DNA of 64,000 nt from Zygnema circumcarinatum (GCA_037447605.1 CM074814.1:823854-887853), one strand, 5' to 3'; positions 29,101 to 41,557 are shown, counted from the first letter of the stretch. The notes: generated by a model from the sequence alone, not told the origin. Translations and numbers: made by a program.

Positions 29101-31905
29101 TCTGATAAGGTGTCATCTGCGGGCTCACTCGACTGCCCCCTGATGGTGTGCGAAGATGAGCGACGAGTATGGACAACAGAAAGCCATTGAACGAGTCAGG
29201 TCGAGAGTGAAAATCCCTTTGTCTTGCCCAGACCTGTAGAATAGCCCAAATCCCCATAAGATGAGAAAGTCAATACCTTAACCAACTGGATCCGAAAGAC
29301 CAAAGCCAAGCTCACTTCATCAACAAAAGTTAAAAAAACAAATCCGAATGCTCATGAGAGGCCACGCTAATGTGCTTCAACTTACAATGGGTCACAAAGT
29401 GGCCTAGTCACCTTCAAGAGTAGAACTGCATCGAAGAGAGCAGGGCAGGAGGAAATGTGACAGTGAAGCCAGTGCAGATGATCTTTCTGGCCAATATCTT
29501 CCAGAATACTTGCATTATAGTTTGGAGTGGCTAAGGCCTGGCCATCTGCAATCAATTCTAACTCCAAAAATAAGACAAGGGAGAGACTGAATGAAGGCCT
29601 ACTGCTACCCCCTTTCAGAACTTGGCAAGAACGCATTCGCAAGCAACTAAGAAATTTAGAATGTTGAAGAGGAGAACAACAATTGTCGAAATGGTACAGC
29701 ACATTCCAGTGTCCATAAAATAGGGGCAGCCCACCATAGCCTCGTTTTACATGACGAACCGAACGTATTTGAAGAAGCAGCAGGTACATTCCATGAAAAT
29801 CACACCTTTAGACTTGGCAGTTCGAACATTGTTGCGAGTTGGAACAAGTTTTGAGAGGTCGAAGGTGTTCAGGCCAACAGTAGCATGCACCCGGATTACA
29901 AAACTTGCAGTTGCTCCTGTATTGGTGGATTCTGCAAGAATAGTGCAGGTATACTTCAGCTCCAAGAGTTGGCACCTGAGCAATTCAGGAGCCAAACTTC
30001 TTAAGAAATATGGCAATGCGCATTGACGCCTCCATCAAGGCATGACCAGGTTGCGTTGAAAAGCGGAATAACGGTTGATCTTGAGGTAAACTTCATTTAC
30101 AAAAATCACAACAGAAATGATAATACCTTCAAGAACATCAAAAACCAAATTGACAAGATAAGGATTCAAAATGGCGCATTGCGTCTGCAATGGAGGCTCG
30201 GCATCTGACAAAGACTAGCCGAAAATAATAAAAAAAGTGGCCATTGACAAAAAACTTACTTGGTCGAAGGAGAAGTAAAGGCTTTCTCACATCACCACGA
30301 AATGTGCCCCACTTGATGTCCTCAAAGAGGTTACTGGCCGCTAAACGTTGGGATAAAGTTTGCAGATACATTGCACGTTTCACATGGTATCGATGGTTCA
30401 GGTAATCCTTCTCATGAAAACAGGCCTGAACAAATGAAAAACCAGAGTAAACAGAAACTGCTTCAATGAAATTTCATGAAACGCGATGAATCTGATTGGA
30501 AGAGAGATTGCCAAGGCTACAGAAACATTTTTTCTACAAATTCATGACTGAACAAAGGCCAAAGAAGAAAGCAAACAGAGATGGAGCATACAGGCCATCA
30601 CCACTGTAGTGCAACGTCCAAACCATTGCAAGCCGCACTGTTCATAACTTCACAATTGACCTCAATCAGCTTAAGTAGGAAGGCTCATCCTATGAAGCCT
30701 CGTCAAGCCAGTTCATCAAGATACGAGCAACAATAGAACCAGTCATCCTCCAGCTGTCTGTGGCTCCATCTCCCTATCTCAAAGTCATTCTGGAATAAGA
30801 AAAGAAGCCTCATCCATAGCAATTTCCACTGCATGGCAATCGTGTGTTGCATCAAAAGTGTAAAAGAAACATCCTTCCACACCTGCAACTCAATCAACGA
30901 GCAGACAAACAAAATGTAAAAAAAATCATGCAAACCTTACCTTTGGAATCTCCACAACAAGGTCTACATTCGCCTCCGGCTTTGCCACAGTTTGTAACAT
31001 GAAACTTCCCACCACACTCACTGACGACGGCTTCGAAAATCGAAAGCTCAACTTCGAAGCTGGAACACCAAGGGCATTTGCGTATGCGACAGGAACGGCT
31101 TGATCCACCTGCAGAGGCAATCACAGAACATCAGCAAATCTCCAAAGACAAGGCCATATTCAAGCAGTCTAGAAACGAAAAATCTATTGATGGTGTCAAT
31201 TGAGGGTCCTTTGTCCTTACTCCATCTTGAATCGACTCCATACACGCTTTCGCTGAATGTAGAGCCTCTTCAACCACACTCAGCCTCTTGTAATCAACTG
31301 CAACCTCCTTCAGAAGCTCGCCGACCTGCAGAGGTGCCGCTTAAAGAGACTTAGTTCCAGCTAAAATTCAAAAAACGTGGATGAGCCACATTCTGTATAT
31401 ACAATTTCACATCAAACAAACTGAATACCACCACATTCGCAGGCTTCAAAAATATTATGAGAAACAGGACAATAGCCTTCACAATCCCGCTTTATTTACT
31501 TTATCAGCATCCCGTCCTCCCCGCAATGCAGAACAATTAAGGAGTGCGGACCTGCCAGTTATCCAAGCTCACCTGCAGCTTGAAAAGTGCCGATTTAAAG
31601 GTAGTCTTAACAGAAGCAAGCTCCTCTGCTGACTGCCGACCGGACTGCTTCCCTGCTGAAGTCCTCACATTTCCATTGAGATTAACCCTTGGCAAATTCA
31701 GTAAACCCCCTCCGCTCCCTGGTCTCTGCTCCAAAACATGTTCCTCCTCCTTTCCCTCCCTCTCCCCTCCCACATCACTGCCCCTCTCAGCAGCAAGCCG
31801 CTTCCTCTCCTTCTCCACGCCCCCCTCCACACCCTCCGCCAGTCCTTTCCTCTTCTTCCCGCCTTTCCTTGCCTGCACCACTCCCGGCCCGGCTGCAGCC
31901 GCCAT
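20120..31905 (-). CDS. NOL6: Nucleolar RNA-associated protein Nrap / NOL6 (Utp22), 27 exons
   Basis: This is a component of the small-subunit processome (UTP-C) that assembles on pre-18S rRNA. My model has 27 in-phase exons from 31905-31573 to 20251-20120, giving 1,235 residues (family about 1,050-1,150). The excess is mostly a charged N-terminal leader. Exons: 31325-31221, 31108-30941, 30425-30260, 29931-29806, 29545-29412, 29233-29074, 28878-28805, 28579-28481, 28122-28007, 27262-27058, 26899-26792, 26607-26529, 26280-26137, 25679-25566, 25255-25131, 24844-24762, 24575-24436, 24204-24018, 23749-23612, 22786-22690, 22542-22390, 22062-21937, 21744-21636, 21204-21059 and 20628-20488. Family motifs in order: KDYLNHRYHVKRAMYL, PTRNNVRTAK, TPNYNASILED, FWGSKAELRRFKD, LEGSGKWPDDP, FRLRVAYDRDP, DHSVWTQKGPSIE, LLRMDALPHPGRVLFHP and DFWHDPIGGAAIGLSW. 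The 27262 acceptor is weak. The intron after 24436 appears to use a GC donor. Confidence 0.93.
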
Positions 31906-32013
31906 GGCTGCGCCGCTTCCCTACCCTCTCCTCCCACTCTTCCCCCTGCCCTTCACCTCTCAGCATTTGTCTATTGCAAACTAAATACAGAAAGGTTATC
32001 CAATGGAAATTGA

Positions 32014-32037
32014 CCACGTGTATAAAATTACACGTGG
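32014..32037. promoter_or_regulatory. Inverted pair of G-boxes upstream of NOL6
   Basis: CCACGTGT, the 8 bp spacer ATAAAATT, then ACACGTGG form a perfect inverted repeat centred about 120 bp upstream of the NOL6 ATG. An ATTGG (CCAAT) follows at about 32046. Confidence 0.5.
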
Positions 32038-32238
32038 CGCCTTGTGATTGGAAATGGTCCAAAACCCATCCGAAGAGGTCCGCGCTGAGCCCCCGAAAGC
32101 CGACAGCGACGCACGGACGGACCGTACCGTACGGGTTTTGTATTCCGTACATTGGTACGTGTTTCGTACAGAGGGGGCCGGAGGGGACGAGGGAGGGGGG
32201 AGGCGGTCATTTAATGAGGGGACGAGGCTCGAGAGAGG

Positions 32239-32385
32239 ATGCTCTGGCTGAAGGGGCTGGCCATGGCGGCTGCTGGAGGTGGGGCTGACCAGGAGAGGCC
32301 TACCGGGAGTTCAATGGGAATAAAAATATTTACCTGTAAACCTATTTATTCTGTAAATTCTGAAAGCAGTTTATGTCAGAAGTAG
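32239..32385 (+). CDS. Possible 48-residue divergent small ORF
   Basis: An ATG at 32239, with a second in-frame ATG in good context (GCCATGG) at 32263, opens a 48-codon frame ending TAG at 32385. It is divergent from NOL6 and would share its G-box promoter. There is no recognisable family. It could be a small protein, the first exon of a divergent transcript, or chance. The remaining 32386-32785 shows nothing else and is probably AP-3 beta 3' UTR. Confidence 0.25.
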   Translation: MLWLKGLAMAAAGGGADQERPTGSSMGIKIFTCKPIYSVNSESSLCQK

Positions 32386-32785
32386 AAGGGGGGATGGGGA
32401 GAAGATTAAAAAGGGTGTCGAGACTTTGCCGTTTCTCAGATCTCTTCACCTTTGTTGCTTTGATGTTGCTGGTGCTATTTTACAGCAAATGTTTGGCGTA
32501 GTTGTTTTGATCCTGTCGGCAGTTTGTTACTTTGGCGCCGTTGGCTACTTTCTTTTTTAATTAAGATTATGGGGAGACCCCACTCCCAAAAAGTCTTCCT
32601 TTCCCTACCCCCCTCCCTCCCCTTGTACTTTGGCGGCGGAACATTAGTGAGCAGATTGGCTCCTCAAGAAAGATTCAACCCAAAAGCCAAGCAACACACT
32701 CAAAGAACAATGAAATCCGCAGATTCGACCAAACCTTCAGCTGCTGAAATGTCAACTATTATCCGTACACTTAGCGCCCATATCT

Positions 32786-35700
32786 CTACAACGACTTCAA
32801 AGCTTCCTCCGCAGCTTTGAGAAGGTTGAGCCCTAAAACGGCGTCTTCACAGTTGACCTTCACTTGGACCACCGCCCGCCATACTTCTGTCCCTTCCTGC
32901 ATTGGAGCCCCTTCATTGCTTACAGTCATAAGGCATGGGAGACCCCTCGTCAGCGTCTGTGCACTGAATCTTAGACGCCACTTCTGCCACGAGTGATCTG
33001 CCATGTCATCAGCTGTGGCAGAAACTAAGGCCGTGCACACCACATCGAGAATTTTTTTGGCTGCGGTTCGCACATATTGCAAGTCGTTGGGTACATCCCT
33101 CGGGTTTGATTGAGAGGTTCCGGTTTTTGGTACACGACCAGCAAGTATACTCCTGCAAGAAAATCACTTTTCCACGATGACTCTAAGACACTTGTACCAC
33201 ATCACTGGCTATGGCAGACATGCATGCATGCATGCATGCCTGATTTGACAACTTGGATCTCACCTTTTCTTTGCTTCGTGCATTCCGGTCAACTGCCCCT
33301 CCAACTGACCAAAGGTTTCGTCACCAATGGCTTTGGGTTGCAGGAGTGTTCCCACGTCAAGAGAAAGCTTCGCGGGAATTGTCTTTCCGTTGCAGGCAAC
33401 GGCAAGTTTTACAGGTTTCAGTTGATAACTGCAATCTACATAGAGATGAGCTTCTGCAGCCTGTCCGACCCCCAGCTCTTGTATCTCTTCTGAAGGGATG
33501 ATACTCGGTCGTTTAGCAGCTGCTATAGAGGATATGCTGCCATGCTCCAATGAAGCAACAAAACTCAGTGAGCTGGAACACAAAGGATTCATATTTTGAT
33601 ATTGCAAAAGGAAGTGAAATGCTTCGATTACAGAACTCTGCACATATCTACTTTGCGTCCACTTCTGTATATAAAAAGGATAGTGAAAAAACCATTTCAA
33701 AAAAAAGGCTGAATATCAACAAAACCACATGCTCAATCGATAAGTGTGGGAACCACTCTCCATAGCATAGAATCATGCTAAGACCATCAATGTGCTCTTT
33801 TTCAACTTATGAGCAGGAATGATTTGCTGATTCTCACTGCTATTCTCACCTTTCTTTCGCATCGCCAGACGATGCTGCTACCTCCTCTGACTCTAAAACA
33901 CTGATGTTCAGAAGAGTTTCTGTTGAACGGTTTTGGAGGTGAAGTCGAACTCCTATCAGATGTTCAGCTTTCTTGCCACCAATATCCCTGTCAAAAGTGT
34001 AGTCCACTTCTAACCCATCACCCTTCGTAAAATCTAATAGTCTTTGCCGTCTAGGACACCCCTTTAGTCCTTCCAAGTAGGTGGCCCAATTCCCAGTTAC
34101 ATTCGCACTATTTATGCTTGGAATGGCTCTGTTTGATGGTTCAGCTGTCAGCCATCCCTCCAAACTGCTTGAAGCCAACATCTCACCACCTGCCTCTCTC
34201 ACACTATCTCCCTCCCTACCGTCCCAATCCATTAAGCTGTACTGTACCCCTGTTACTCCTGAGGGAGCCATTGCCTCACCTCCTCCCTCTGACAGATCAA
34301 TAAGCGGTCTGAAATCTGCCTCATCAAACCTTCTGTTTTCCTTTTGTATCCCTCTTCTTGAGCTTTCCCTGTCCATTCCCACTTCCCTCGATAGTGGCGA
34401 TAAAGCTCCTCCATCTGCAGCCACTCTCTGATCTCCTTCCAATCCTCCAACTCCACTTGCCTTTTTTCCAAAGTCACTATGCAATGAGAGGCTATCATTC
34501 TCACCTTCCCTGTCACTATCTGTGTAGTCACTACTGTAAAATGAAGCCGATTCTGACGTCCAGTCTTCCGCATCATACTTGTTATCTTCTTCACTTTTCC
34601 GCCACGTGTCTCTTTCTCTATTGATAACTTCGATTCTCTCAGATACAACTTCCGTGGGAGTTTCTTCTATTGAGTTTGGCTCAGGCAGAGGCTCGTAACC
34701 AGGGGCTCGATGGTTCACAGTATGTGAAAGGGAACCAATAGTAAAGGAAGACCTGTCAGGGAGGAAAGGTAGCAATCCTGGAAGAGGCTTATGGCTAAGT
34801 AATATCTTCTCTACAGACTTAGCCAAGAACTGCTCTCTCACTTTTTCTTCCTGCTCATTTCTCCCTACCCTCTCACCAGATGCCAAGTCATCCGCTTTCC
34901 TGTCGGGTTCACCTAACACGGCACTCTCTCTCTCTCTCCCACTCTTTTCCTTTCCAGAAAGATCAGTGATCAGTTCTGCAGCCCAGTCCCTCTCCCCTCC
35001 TGTTTCTCCTGTTAACCCACCTGCCTCTTCACTGTTTTCAGCTCCATTTTTGAAGCTGGTCTGGCCTGATTCTGCATTGCTATGCAATTTTAGGAGATTC
35101 CGCAACATTCTTCCACGATCTCTAATGTCATAATTTTGGTCATAATGTGCCATATCAAGGATGTACTGCATGAGAAGGTGCAGAGAGTTTTTCTCAGGGC
35201 TGCCAATTGGAGCCTTTGAGCGGAGTAGAACCTGCAATGATTTTTTATTCATCAGATAAGGGGTGGAATAGATAGATGGGTGGCGTTGGCTCATGATACT
35301 ACCTACCATCAGAACCATCAAAAGATCAAGATCAGATGACCTTCAAGCACACAACAGAAAGCCCAAGATCCACTCGGGAAAATTTAATATAAGAGGAAAA
35401 GAGCAAGACACAAGCATTCGGGTTTGAAAGCTCAATCCAAACAAACATAAACTGCTTCTTAAGATGCCAGTTTATCCAGAAGCATTGAAGGCCCTTTCGC
35501 AACAGTATCAGTACAAAAGATACCTTAGACTTGGCAAAAGTAACACATGTTAATACCTGCTCTTCTTTGGCAAGACCTAAGGATGCCTTTTCAGAAACAT
35601 ACCTTCCCGTTCAACTGCAATATCGACATCACAATGTCCAGACAGTAGCTTACCTTGGCAGTGCTGTTCATAGTCTGAAGCTTTGTTACATCATCTTCCT

Positions 35701-38700
35701 CTTTGAAATGCAGAGCCATATGACGCATCACTAGGGGAGCCATCTGTGATAAAACCTCTCCTTGTGAACAGTACTCCCCAGCAAGCCAAACTGCTACTGC
35801 TCGTGCTTCACTAACTTCCAAAGAATTGAAGTTACGAAGAAGCCTTGCAAGAGCCTGATGATGTCCAACAACCACAGAGCAAGGGTCAAACTCATCATCG
35901 AGAAACAAATCACGCAACGATCTCCTAGAGATTCCTTTGAAACAAGAATGCATGAAGGGGTTCATCACAAGCTTAAGTGGATACATGGGACCTCGATTTC
36001 GAGAAAAAAACTAACCTCTTCATGCCGAGATGGCTGCAGCTGCACTAGACTTCGAATGGCTGCAACAGCTTCCTTTACCACAACTCCATCCCTTTCTTCT
36101 CCTCCCTGCCTTCTCTCCTCCGCCACTCCCCTCTCCGACTGCCCTCCCAGAAACCAAACCCCCTCACTGTCTGCAGCCCTTTCCTCTCTGACCATCACTT
36201 TGGAATCTTCCGTTTCTACAGTTCGTTTCACTTCCAATCCCTTCCCTCCTCCTTCACTGTTGGAGTTGGATGGGGCAGCTTCAAAACTACCTCTGACTAG
36301 TGATGTTTTCGACCGATAACGACTGCTACGGGTAGAGTTTTGCTCCCCTGATTGTGATTGAGCGAGCTGCAAAAGACCCTCCATGCAGATTGCAGCGATG
36401 CCGGGGAGACGGACGGAACAGCTGGCTATAGTTCGAACAGTTTCAGCCGCAAATTGTCGATCCGGATCATGCACATATGTCTGCACAAGAACAAACTCAA
36501 CAAGGCATTCCTCAATTCAGATCAGAAAACAGATCAGATGATGTATGACGCAACTTGAGTCTCTCGCAGCCCATCATTCACAAGTATCTCTGCAGCAATT
36601 GCTTATAGTTTCACACAAAGCAGTGCGTAGGGACTGCTTGAAGGATAGTGATGGTCGTATTTTTGGAAAACAGGACGGCATACATCCTCACCTGCAATTC
36701 ACGGAGAATGCTTCTCATGGAGCCCTCTGTGGCTATGTCTGCCAGAATTCCCAGTTTGAGGGAGCGAATGACCGGAGCATCAGTTGCGCGAATAAAGAAA
36801 TCTTCATGGAGAGCATCGAACATAGATGGAAGAGCATTTGCCATTGTGGATATGGAGGCTAATACCTGAATCAGAGGGATCCCACAAAGATGAATATCAT
36901 ACGTGTGAATGTTTTGGCCGTTGGTTCGTCAACAATGAAAGGGTTAACAACCTTTGGCCTTTTCATAAGTTTTGAATGACATAACAGCTACTTTAATGGG
37001 TACACGCACCACGTACTGCGAATCAGGTGAAGATCTCAGAAGACAAACCAACGGTTTCGCAACTTGCTTAAGCTCATCCTTGTTTGCCAGCTGCCACTTC
37101 ACTCCCGCTGCTGCCATCACTACTGCAGAATTCCGACTATGAAGCAACGGTCCAACACACTTTAGCAGCAGCTTCACATCATTATGTACTTTAGTAGCTC
37201 CAACTCTCGTTTGGCCATTGACCCAACTACCACGTTGTCGATGCACATCGCCGAACTCCCCTATACCTCCCTTCTCCCCCCAAGTCCCTCCTCTCCTTGC
37301 CTCTCCCAAAGACTGATTGCTGCCCTCTGCTTGTGTCCCGCTTGCAAAAAAATCTTCATAGCTATTCCCAGACTTCCGTGCTTGTTCATGAGCTCCTACT
37401 GCGCTTCCATCTCCTCGTTCTACCTCTCCACTCTCTCCTTCCAACTCCTTATTTGTAGCTTGGCCTACTGCTTCCGCCTTCAGTTCTTGATTCAAAGAGA
37501 ATCCCATCCCAGATCCCTCCTTGCCAATAGCTTTTGCCGTCTGGTCAGCCCCCATTGAACCTTCTGGACATCCATGCCTTCCAAGCACATACCTGAGCAG
37601 CAAGTCAAGTACTATAACCTGTGTCCATTCATCCATGTCGCGGAGGTTTTGACAGAGGTTGAGAAACTTAGTTCGCAGGATATCCAAACGCTGTGGGCAG
37701 ATAGTGAGGAAAGCAGCAGCTGCAGGTCCAAGAACAGTTGTAGAGGAGTCACCCAGAAGAACTTCCACCAGCTGCAACCATCAATCCACAGAAATCACAA
37801 CACAAAACTACTATACATAAGATCGAGAGTAGTCACTTGAAGGCTTAGCTTAGCCTCTAGAAACCAGTCAGGGGCATCTTTCAATTCACTCTCCATTTCA
37901 ATATCCCCTACCCAAAAAAAAATAACAAAACAAAAACGCACTTTCCACCTGCAGGTTTGTCAGTGGAATGAAATTCACTTCCAACTCTTTAGGTCTCCCT
38001 GTCTAGAACAAAACTTACCTCTTCTAAAACCTCTTGGTGTTGGTCACGATCAATGGCATGAATTTGAGAGATAGCATGTGCTGCACATCTTCTGACGTAT
38101 GCAGATGGATCTCGAGCACATTTCCTCACAGCCATGGCCAGCAGAGGGGTCACTGCTTGCAACCGAATTCTTGACATTGCTCGAAGGGCTTGTGCTCGAA
38201 CAAGGGGGTTGGGGTCGGAGAGCTCTCTCTGAAGGGAGTTGATGGCGAGGAGGGCTTCATCAGGACGGCTGCAAGCAACATTTTGGGGCTTAAGATCATT
38301 AAACAAGACTTTCTTAATTTCAAAATCTAAGATGTAAGAAAACCAAGAAACTATCTGTGTCAAATATATAAGCATTAATAGGTCGATAGTTTCACATCTG
38401 CGATGCAGCACAAAGTAGGCTTGATATACACCACTACGTCCGCCTGCATGCATTGATCAGTACATAAGGCATACATGCTTTTTTGATATCTAGAAGTTAT
38501 GAAACACAAACTAGCATGGAGAATTTCTAAGTTATCGTGCGTAGTTCAAATAAAACGTACTGCGAATCCTTACACTCGGCCTCTCTATGAACAATACCAG
38601 CCCATGTATTCCATGCAGCTTAAGTTTCAAACCGTATACTGTAGTAAGCCCGTAACATTTTCGAATCTATCGATGACGTTCCACAATGAACTATACCAAA

Positions 38701-39719
38701 GACACGACTTTCGGGACTGAACAATGCAAAACCGTACTTTGCCTAAGACAAAAGCCGTCAGTCAAGCCATGCTTCAGAAAATCATGTGCGAACGGGTTTG
38801 CGAAGAACTGTCAAGATTGTGTTCACATAGGCCATGGCTGAAGCAGAATACCAGCTTACCGCTGAGCGTAATGCGCCAAATACATGTACACCATTCTTTT
38901 CACGTGCAGGGACTGCACAACTATGTTCTTTACGACCTGAAATGCCAATCATTCCACAATGCCAGTCAAACAATCTGATGGGTCTGCATTCTTCCTTGGA
39001 ATTGGCGATTCAAGAGCCAAGTAATAACTTGAACGATACTACAAGAAAAGCAGCTTCTAATAACAAGGAGCCACCGACATAAATGAGGAATCAAGAAGTT
39101 CCTTACCTCAGGGAAAAACTCTGAAACGTCTGTGCCAAGAGACATGAGGGCTAGCAGCCGCTTCATGCCCTCTGCTTTCTCTGCTATGAACTTGCTATCC
39201 AATAAAACCTTCACGTCTGGCCCATCCTCTGGGTCATCATAAAACTGCCCATCACTGCACAAAAGGGTTTTTGGAATAGATTAGAAGAAAAAAAAATATG
39301 GAGGAGGGGAGGGAGAGGGGAGGGAGAGTGGGAAGGGGGGGGAGATGGGGAGACGCAGAGAGATAGAAAGGAGGATTAGAGAGGAAAGGGAAGAGGGAAG
39401 AAGCAGAGTGTCATCTCCTCTCTACATCCTTTAGGGAGTGTGGAAGATACTCGTCTGAAAGGCATTTAAAAAGAAGTTGTGATTATCATCTAACAATAAT
39501 ACGTTTAATTTTTAAAACGCAAAGTTACAATGGAAGTGTAACATTTCTTACAGTTCCTCACCTTGTAATGCGGCCGAGTAGAGAAGGCAAGCGACCGAGG
39601 CCCTGCGCAGCCCGGGCCAGCGATGTGAAGGCGCTGCCGCTGCCAGCAGGCATCCTCAGAGAGAGAGGGATGCGAGATGTGAATTGAACGGCATCATCAA
39701 ACGTGAATGAGGCAGCCAT
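32786..39719 (-). CDS. AP3B: AP-3 complex subunit beta, 11 exons
   Basis: AP-3 sorts cargo from Golgi/endosomes directly to the vacuole; beta is one of its two large adaptins. Exons: 39719-39562, 39254-39107, 38936-38860, 38268-38019, 37771-37010, 36865-36692, 36480-36016, 35854-35654, 35231-33850, 33536-33264 and 33152-32786. All phases agree, giving 1,418 residues. The adaptin solenoid shows YDDPEDGPDVKVLLDSKF, VVKNIVVQSLHVKRMVYMYL, ALLAINSLQRELSDPNPLVR, KCARDPSAYVRRCAAHAI and ILDMAHYDQNYDIRDRGRM. A Ser/acidic hinge with ESASFYSSDYTDSDREGEND follows, then the beta C-terminal domain. It is long for the family because of low-complexity inserts inside the solenoid (about 330-430 and 570-650) and in the hinge. 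The acceptor at 35854 was chosen because it restores family spacing. Confidence 0.93.
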
Positions 39720-40200
39720 GGCTCGTGCTGCAAAAAGCGCTCAGCAATCTACCACCTAGTATCTGCCTCTACATTGCCGCGCCGTTAGATTGACACATAC
39801 AACTAAAGGTGAATACTGATTTCAAGCGCATCATTTGGCGAACGACCTGCGAATCGTTGCATTTCCAGAGACAAAGCACAGCTCTGAATTACAAGAATGG
39901 AGCATTACAAAACTCACAGCCACTGCAGGGTTAGGGCTGAAATTAGGGTTAGGGCTGAAATAGGGTTAGGGCTGAAATTAGGGTTAGGGTTCGCGTTAGG
40001 CATACAACAGCCAACGGTCATTTTCCCTCTCGCACGCGGCCATCCAACGGCCGGAAGCCTCCACGTGTCCACGTGGCCCATCCAACGGTGGTTATCTAAC
40101 GGTCTGAATTTCTCTGCTCGTACGTTATTTTCTTTAAAGCGGTTTGTAGCGGTTGTAGCGGTTTGCAGTTTTACAGTTTGGCCTTGCCTTGGACTACGGT
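39720..40200. other. AP-3 beta upstream region
   Basis: This is the likely promoter. It contains degenerate GGGTTAGGGCTGAAATTA units at 39928-39996 and the sequence CATCCAACGG repeated near 40031 and 40079. A paired G-box is listed separately. No coding sequence seen. Confidence 0.5.
40061..40078. promoter_or_regulatory. Overlapping double G-box upstream of AP-3 beta
   Basis: CCACGTGTCCACGTGGCC places two CACGTG cores nine bases apart, about 345 bp upstream of the AP-3 beta ATG. Confidence 0.45.
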
Positions 40201-40464
40201 TTAGGATTAGGGTTAGGGTTAGGGTTTAAGGTTAGGGTTAGGGTTAGGGTTTAGCGTTAGGGTTAGGGTTAGGGTTAGGGTTAGGGTTAGGGTTAGGGTT
40301 AGGGTTAGGGTTAGGGTTAGGATTAGGGTTAGGGTTAGGGTTAGGGTTAGGGTTAGGGTTAGGGTTAGGGTTAGGGTTAGGGTTAGGGTTAGGGTTAGGG
40401 TTAGGGTTAGGGTTAGGGTTAGGGTTAGGGTTAGGGTTAGGGTTAGGGTTAGGGTTAGGGTTAA
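40201..40464. repeat. Interstitial telomere-type (TTAGGG)n array
   Basis: About 264 bp, roughly 43 units, of TTAGGG on the + strand. A few variants (TTTAAGG, TTTAGCG, GATTAGGG) occur mainly near the left edge, and the long right part is perfect. Shorter related units lie at 39928-39996. It is flanked on both sides by ordinary sequence, so it is internal in this assembly. Confidence 0.95.
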
Positions 40465-40718
40465 GTACCGTCAAAGTTTAGTTTTACTCCAGTAGCCTCC
40501 CCTAATATTTTCCACCCTGTACAGTGCGTCCCCAAGAAATTCGCCCCGATTTTGCCGAAACCACCTTTTTGTATGGTAACTTTGTGTTAGCCGTACTTTC
40601 CATACTATCCGTACTAGCCGTACTAGCCGTTACGGGCTTACGCAAAAGTCACCTACTGTAATCTCCCGGCACGAGCCGCCGTAAGAGGCGCTAGCTCGTC
40701 TCCCCTTCTTCTTGACTT

Positions 40719-40920
40719 CGATACGATACGGTATGATACGGTACGATACGGTACGATATGGTACGATACGCCCCGATAAGGTATTGTCCGTACGAGCCGT
40801 ACGAGCTGAGACGAACAAAGCGGAAAATTACGTCTATGCGTCACGATATGTCACGATACGATACGATGCTAAACGATACAGTAGGATACGGTACGATGTC
40901 GTACGGTACGATACGTACGG
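40719..40920. repeat. Degenerate TACGGTACGA-type short tandem repeats
   Basis: Two clusters, about 40719-40770 and 40840-40920, are built from variants of GATACGGTAC. Related CCGTACTAGC units precede them at about 40588-40632. Similar CGTAC-rich runs occur at 41843-41963 and inside the copia LTRs. Confidence 0.75.
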
Positions 40921-41454
40921 TCCAACATGAACTCTAACATAATACCGCCCGTCTATTGGTAACACGAACCTTATATTTGCAAAATCAATATTTTCGCCTC
41001 ATATTGGCCAAAACCCATGGCGAAAATATGAGGACTGTTTACTGTACATGTTTGTCTTTTTGTGCGTACTTAACCTTCAATGGCTTAGGGAGGAAATCGT
41101 CATTGAACTCGCGATGGCAAGGCCATCAAATGTACATGGACAAAGGCAAAATGTGGAACAACGAAGGACTTTCACAAAGGACCGAAACACAATAAAACGA
41201 AGCTAGGGGCGGAAAACTACGCCTAGAACAACGCAGCCCTAAAAGGGGGCCGCGAAGGTCACCGATGTGAGGCACGTCGCGAGGAGGGCGGTTCAGAGTC
41301 CGCTACCTTAAAATACGGAGATCACTGCATTACAGCAGATTTTTCCGCCTTAGTATCTGCGTTTCCTACGAAATTTGCCTTAATACTGAAGGCCTTACAG
41401 TTTTTATCATTCCGATATTTAAGGCTTCCATTCGAAATGTTTCGCCCGGGAAGA

Positions 41455-41528
41455 TGATTTGTGCCGGGCTCGAACCGGCGACCTGCAGCGTGTAAGGCTG
41501 ACGTGATAACCAACTACACCAACGAACC
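41455..41528 (-). tRNA. tRNA-Val (TAC)-like sequence, possibly degenerate
   Basis: The reverse strand folds as a 74 nt cloverleaf: acceptor GGTTCGT, a D-arm with AGTTGGTTA loop, anticodon loop CTTACAC (anticodon TAC, valine), five-base variable region and a perfect T-arm GCCGG-TTCGAGC-CCGGC. Faults are a C-A mismatch in the acceptor stem and a T-C mismatch at the top of the anticodon stem. No intron. It may be a weak tRNA gene, a tRNA pseudogene or a tRNA-derived SINE head. Confidence 0.55.
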
Positions 41529-41557
41529 ATGGGAAAAACAGATGTATTTATTGAACC

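Noticed and set aside
30130-30218. Possible extra NOL6 exon with good acceptor (TTTGTCAG)
   Set aside because: Direct joining of 30260 to 29931 already keeps phase and the family spacing; the extra segment has no conserved residues.
31552-31572. Later donor extending NOL6 exon 1 by seven codons
   Set aside because: The earlier GTGAGC donor is stronger and joins LQ to VGELLKEV as the family expects.
33222-33240. TGCATGCA run as a regulatory RY element
   Set aside because: It is a short tetranucleotide repeat inside an AP-3 beta intron.
40201-40464. Chromosome end
   Set aside because: Ordinary genes continue on both sides, so the array is internal.
40244-40474. Asn-Pro repeat frame
   Set aside because: Translation of the TTAGGG array.
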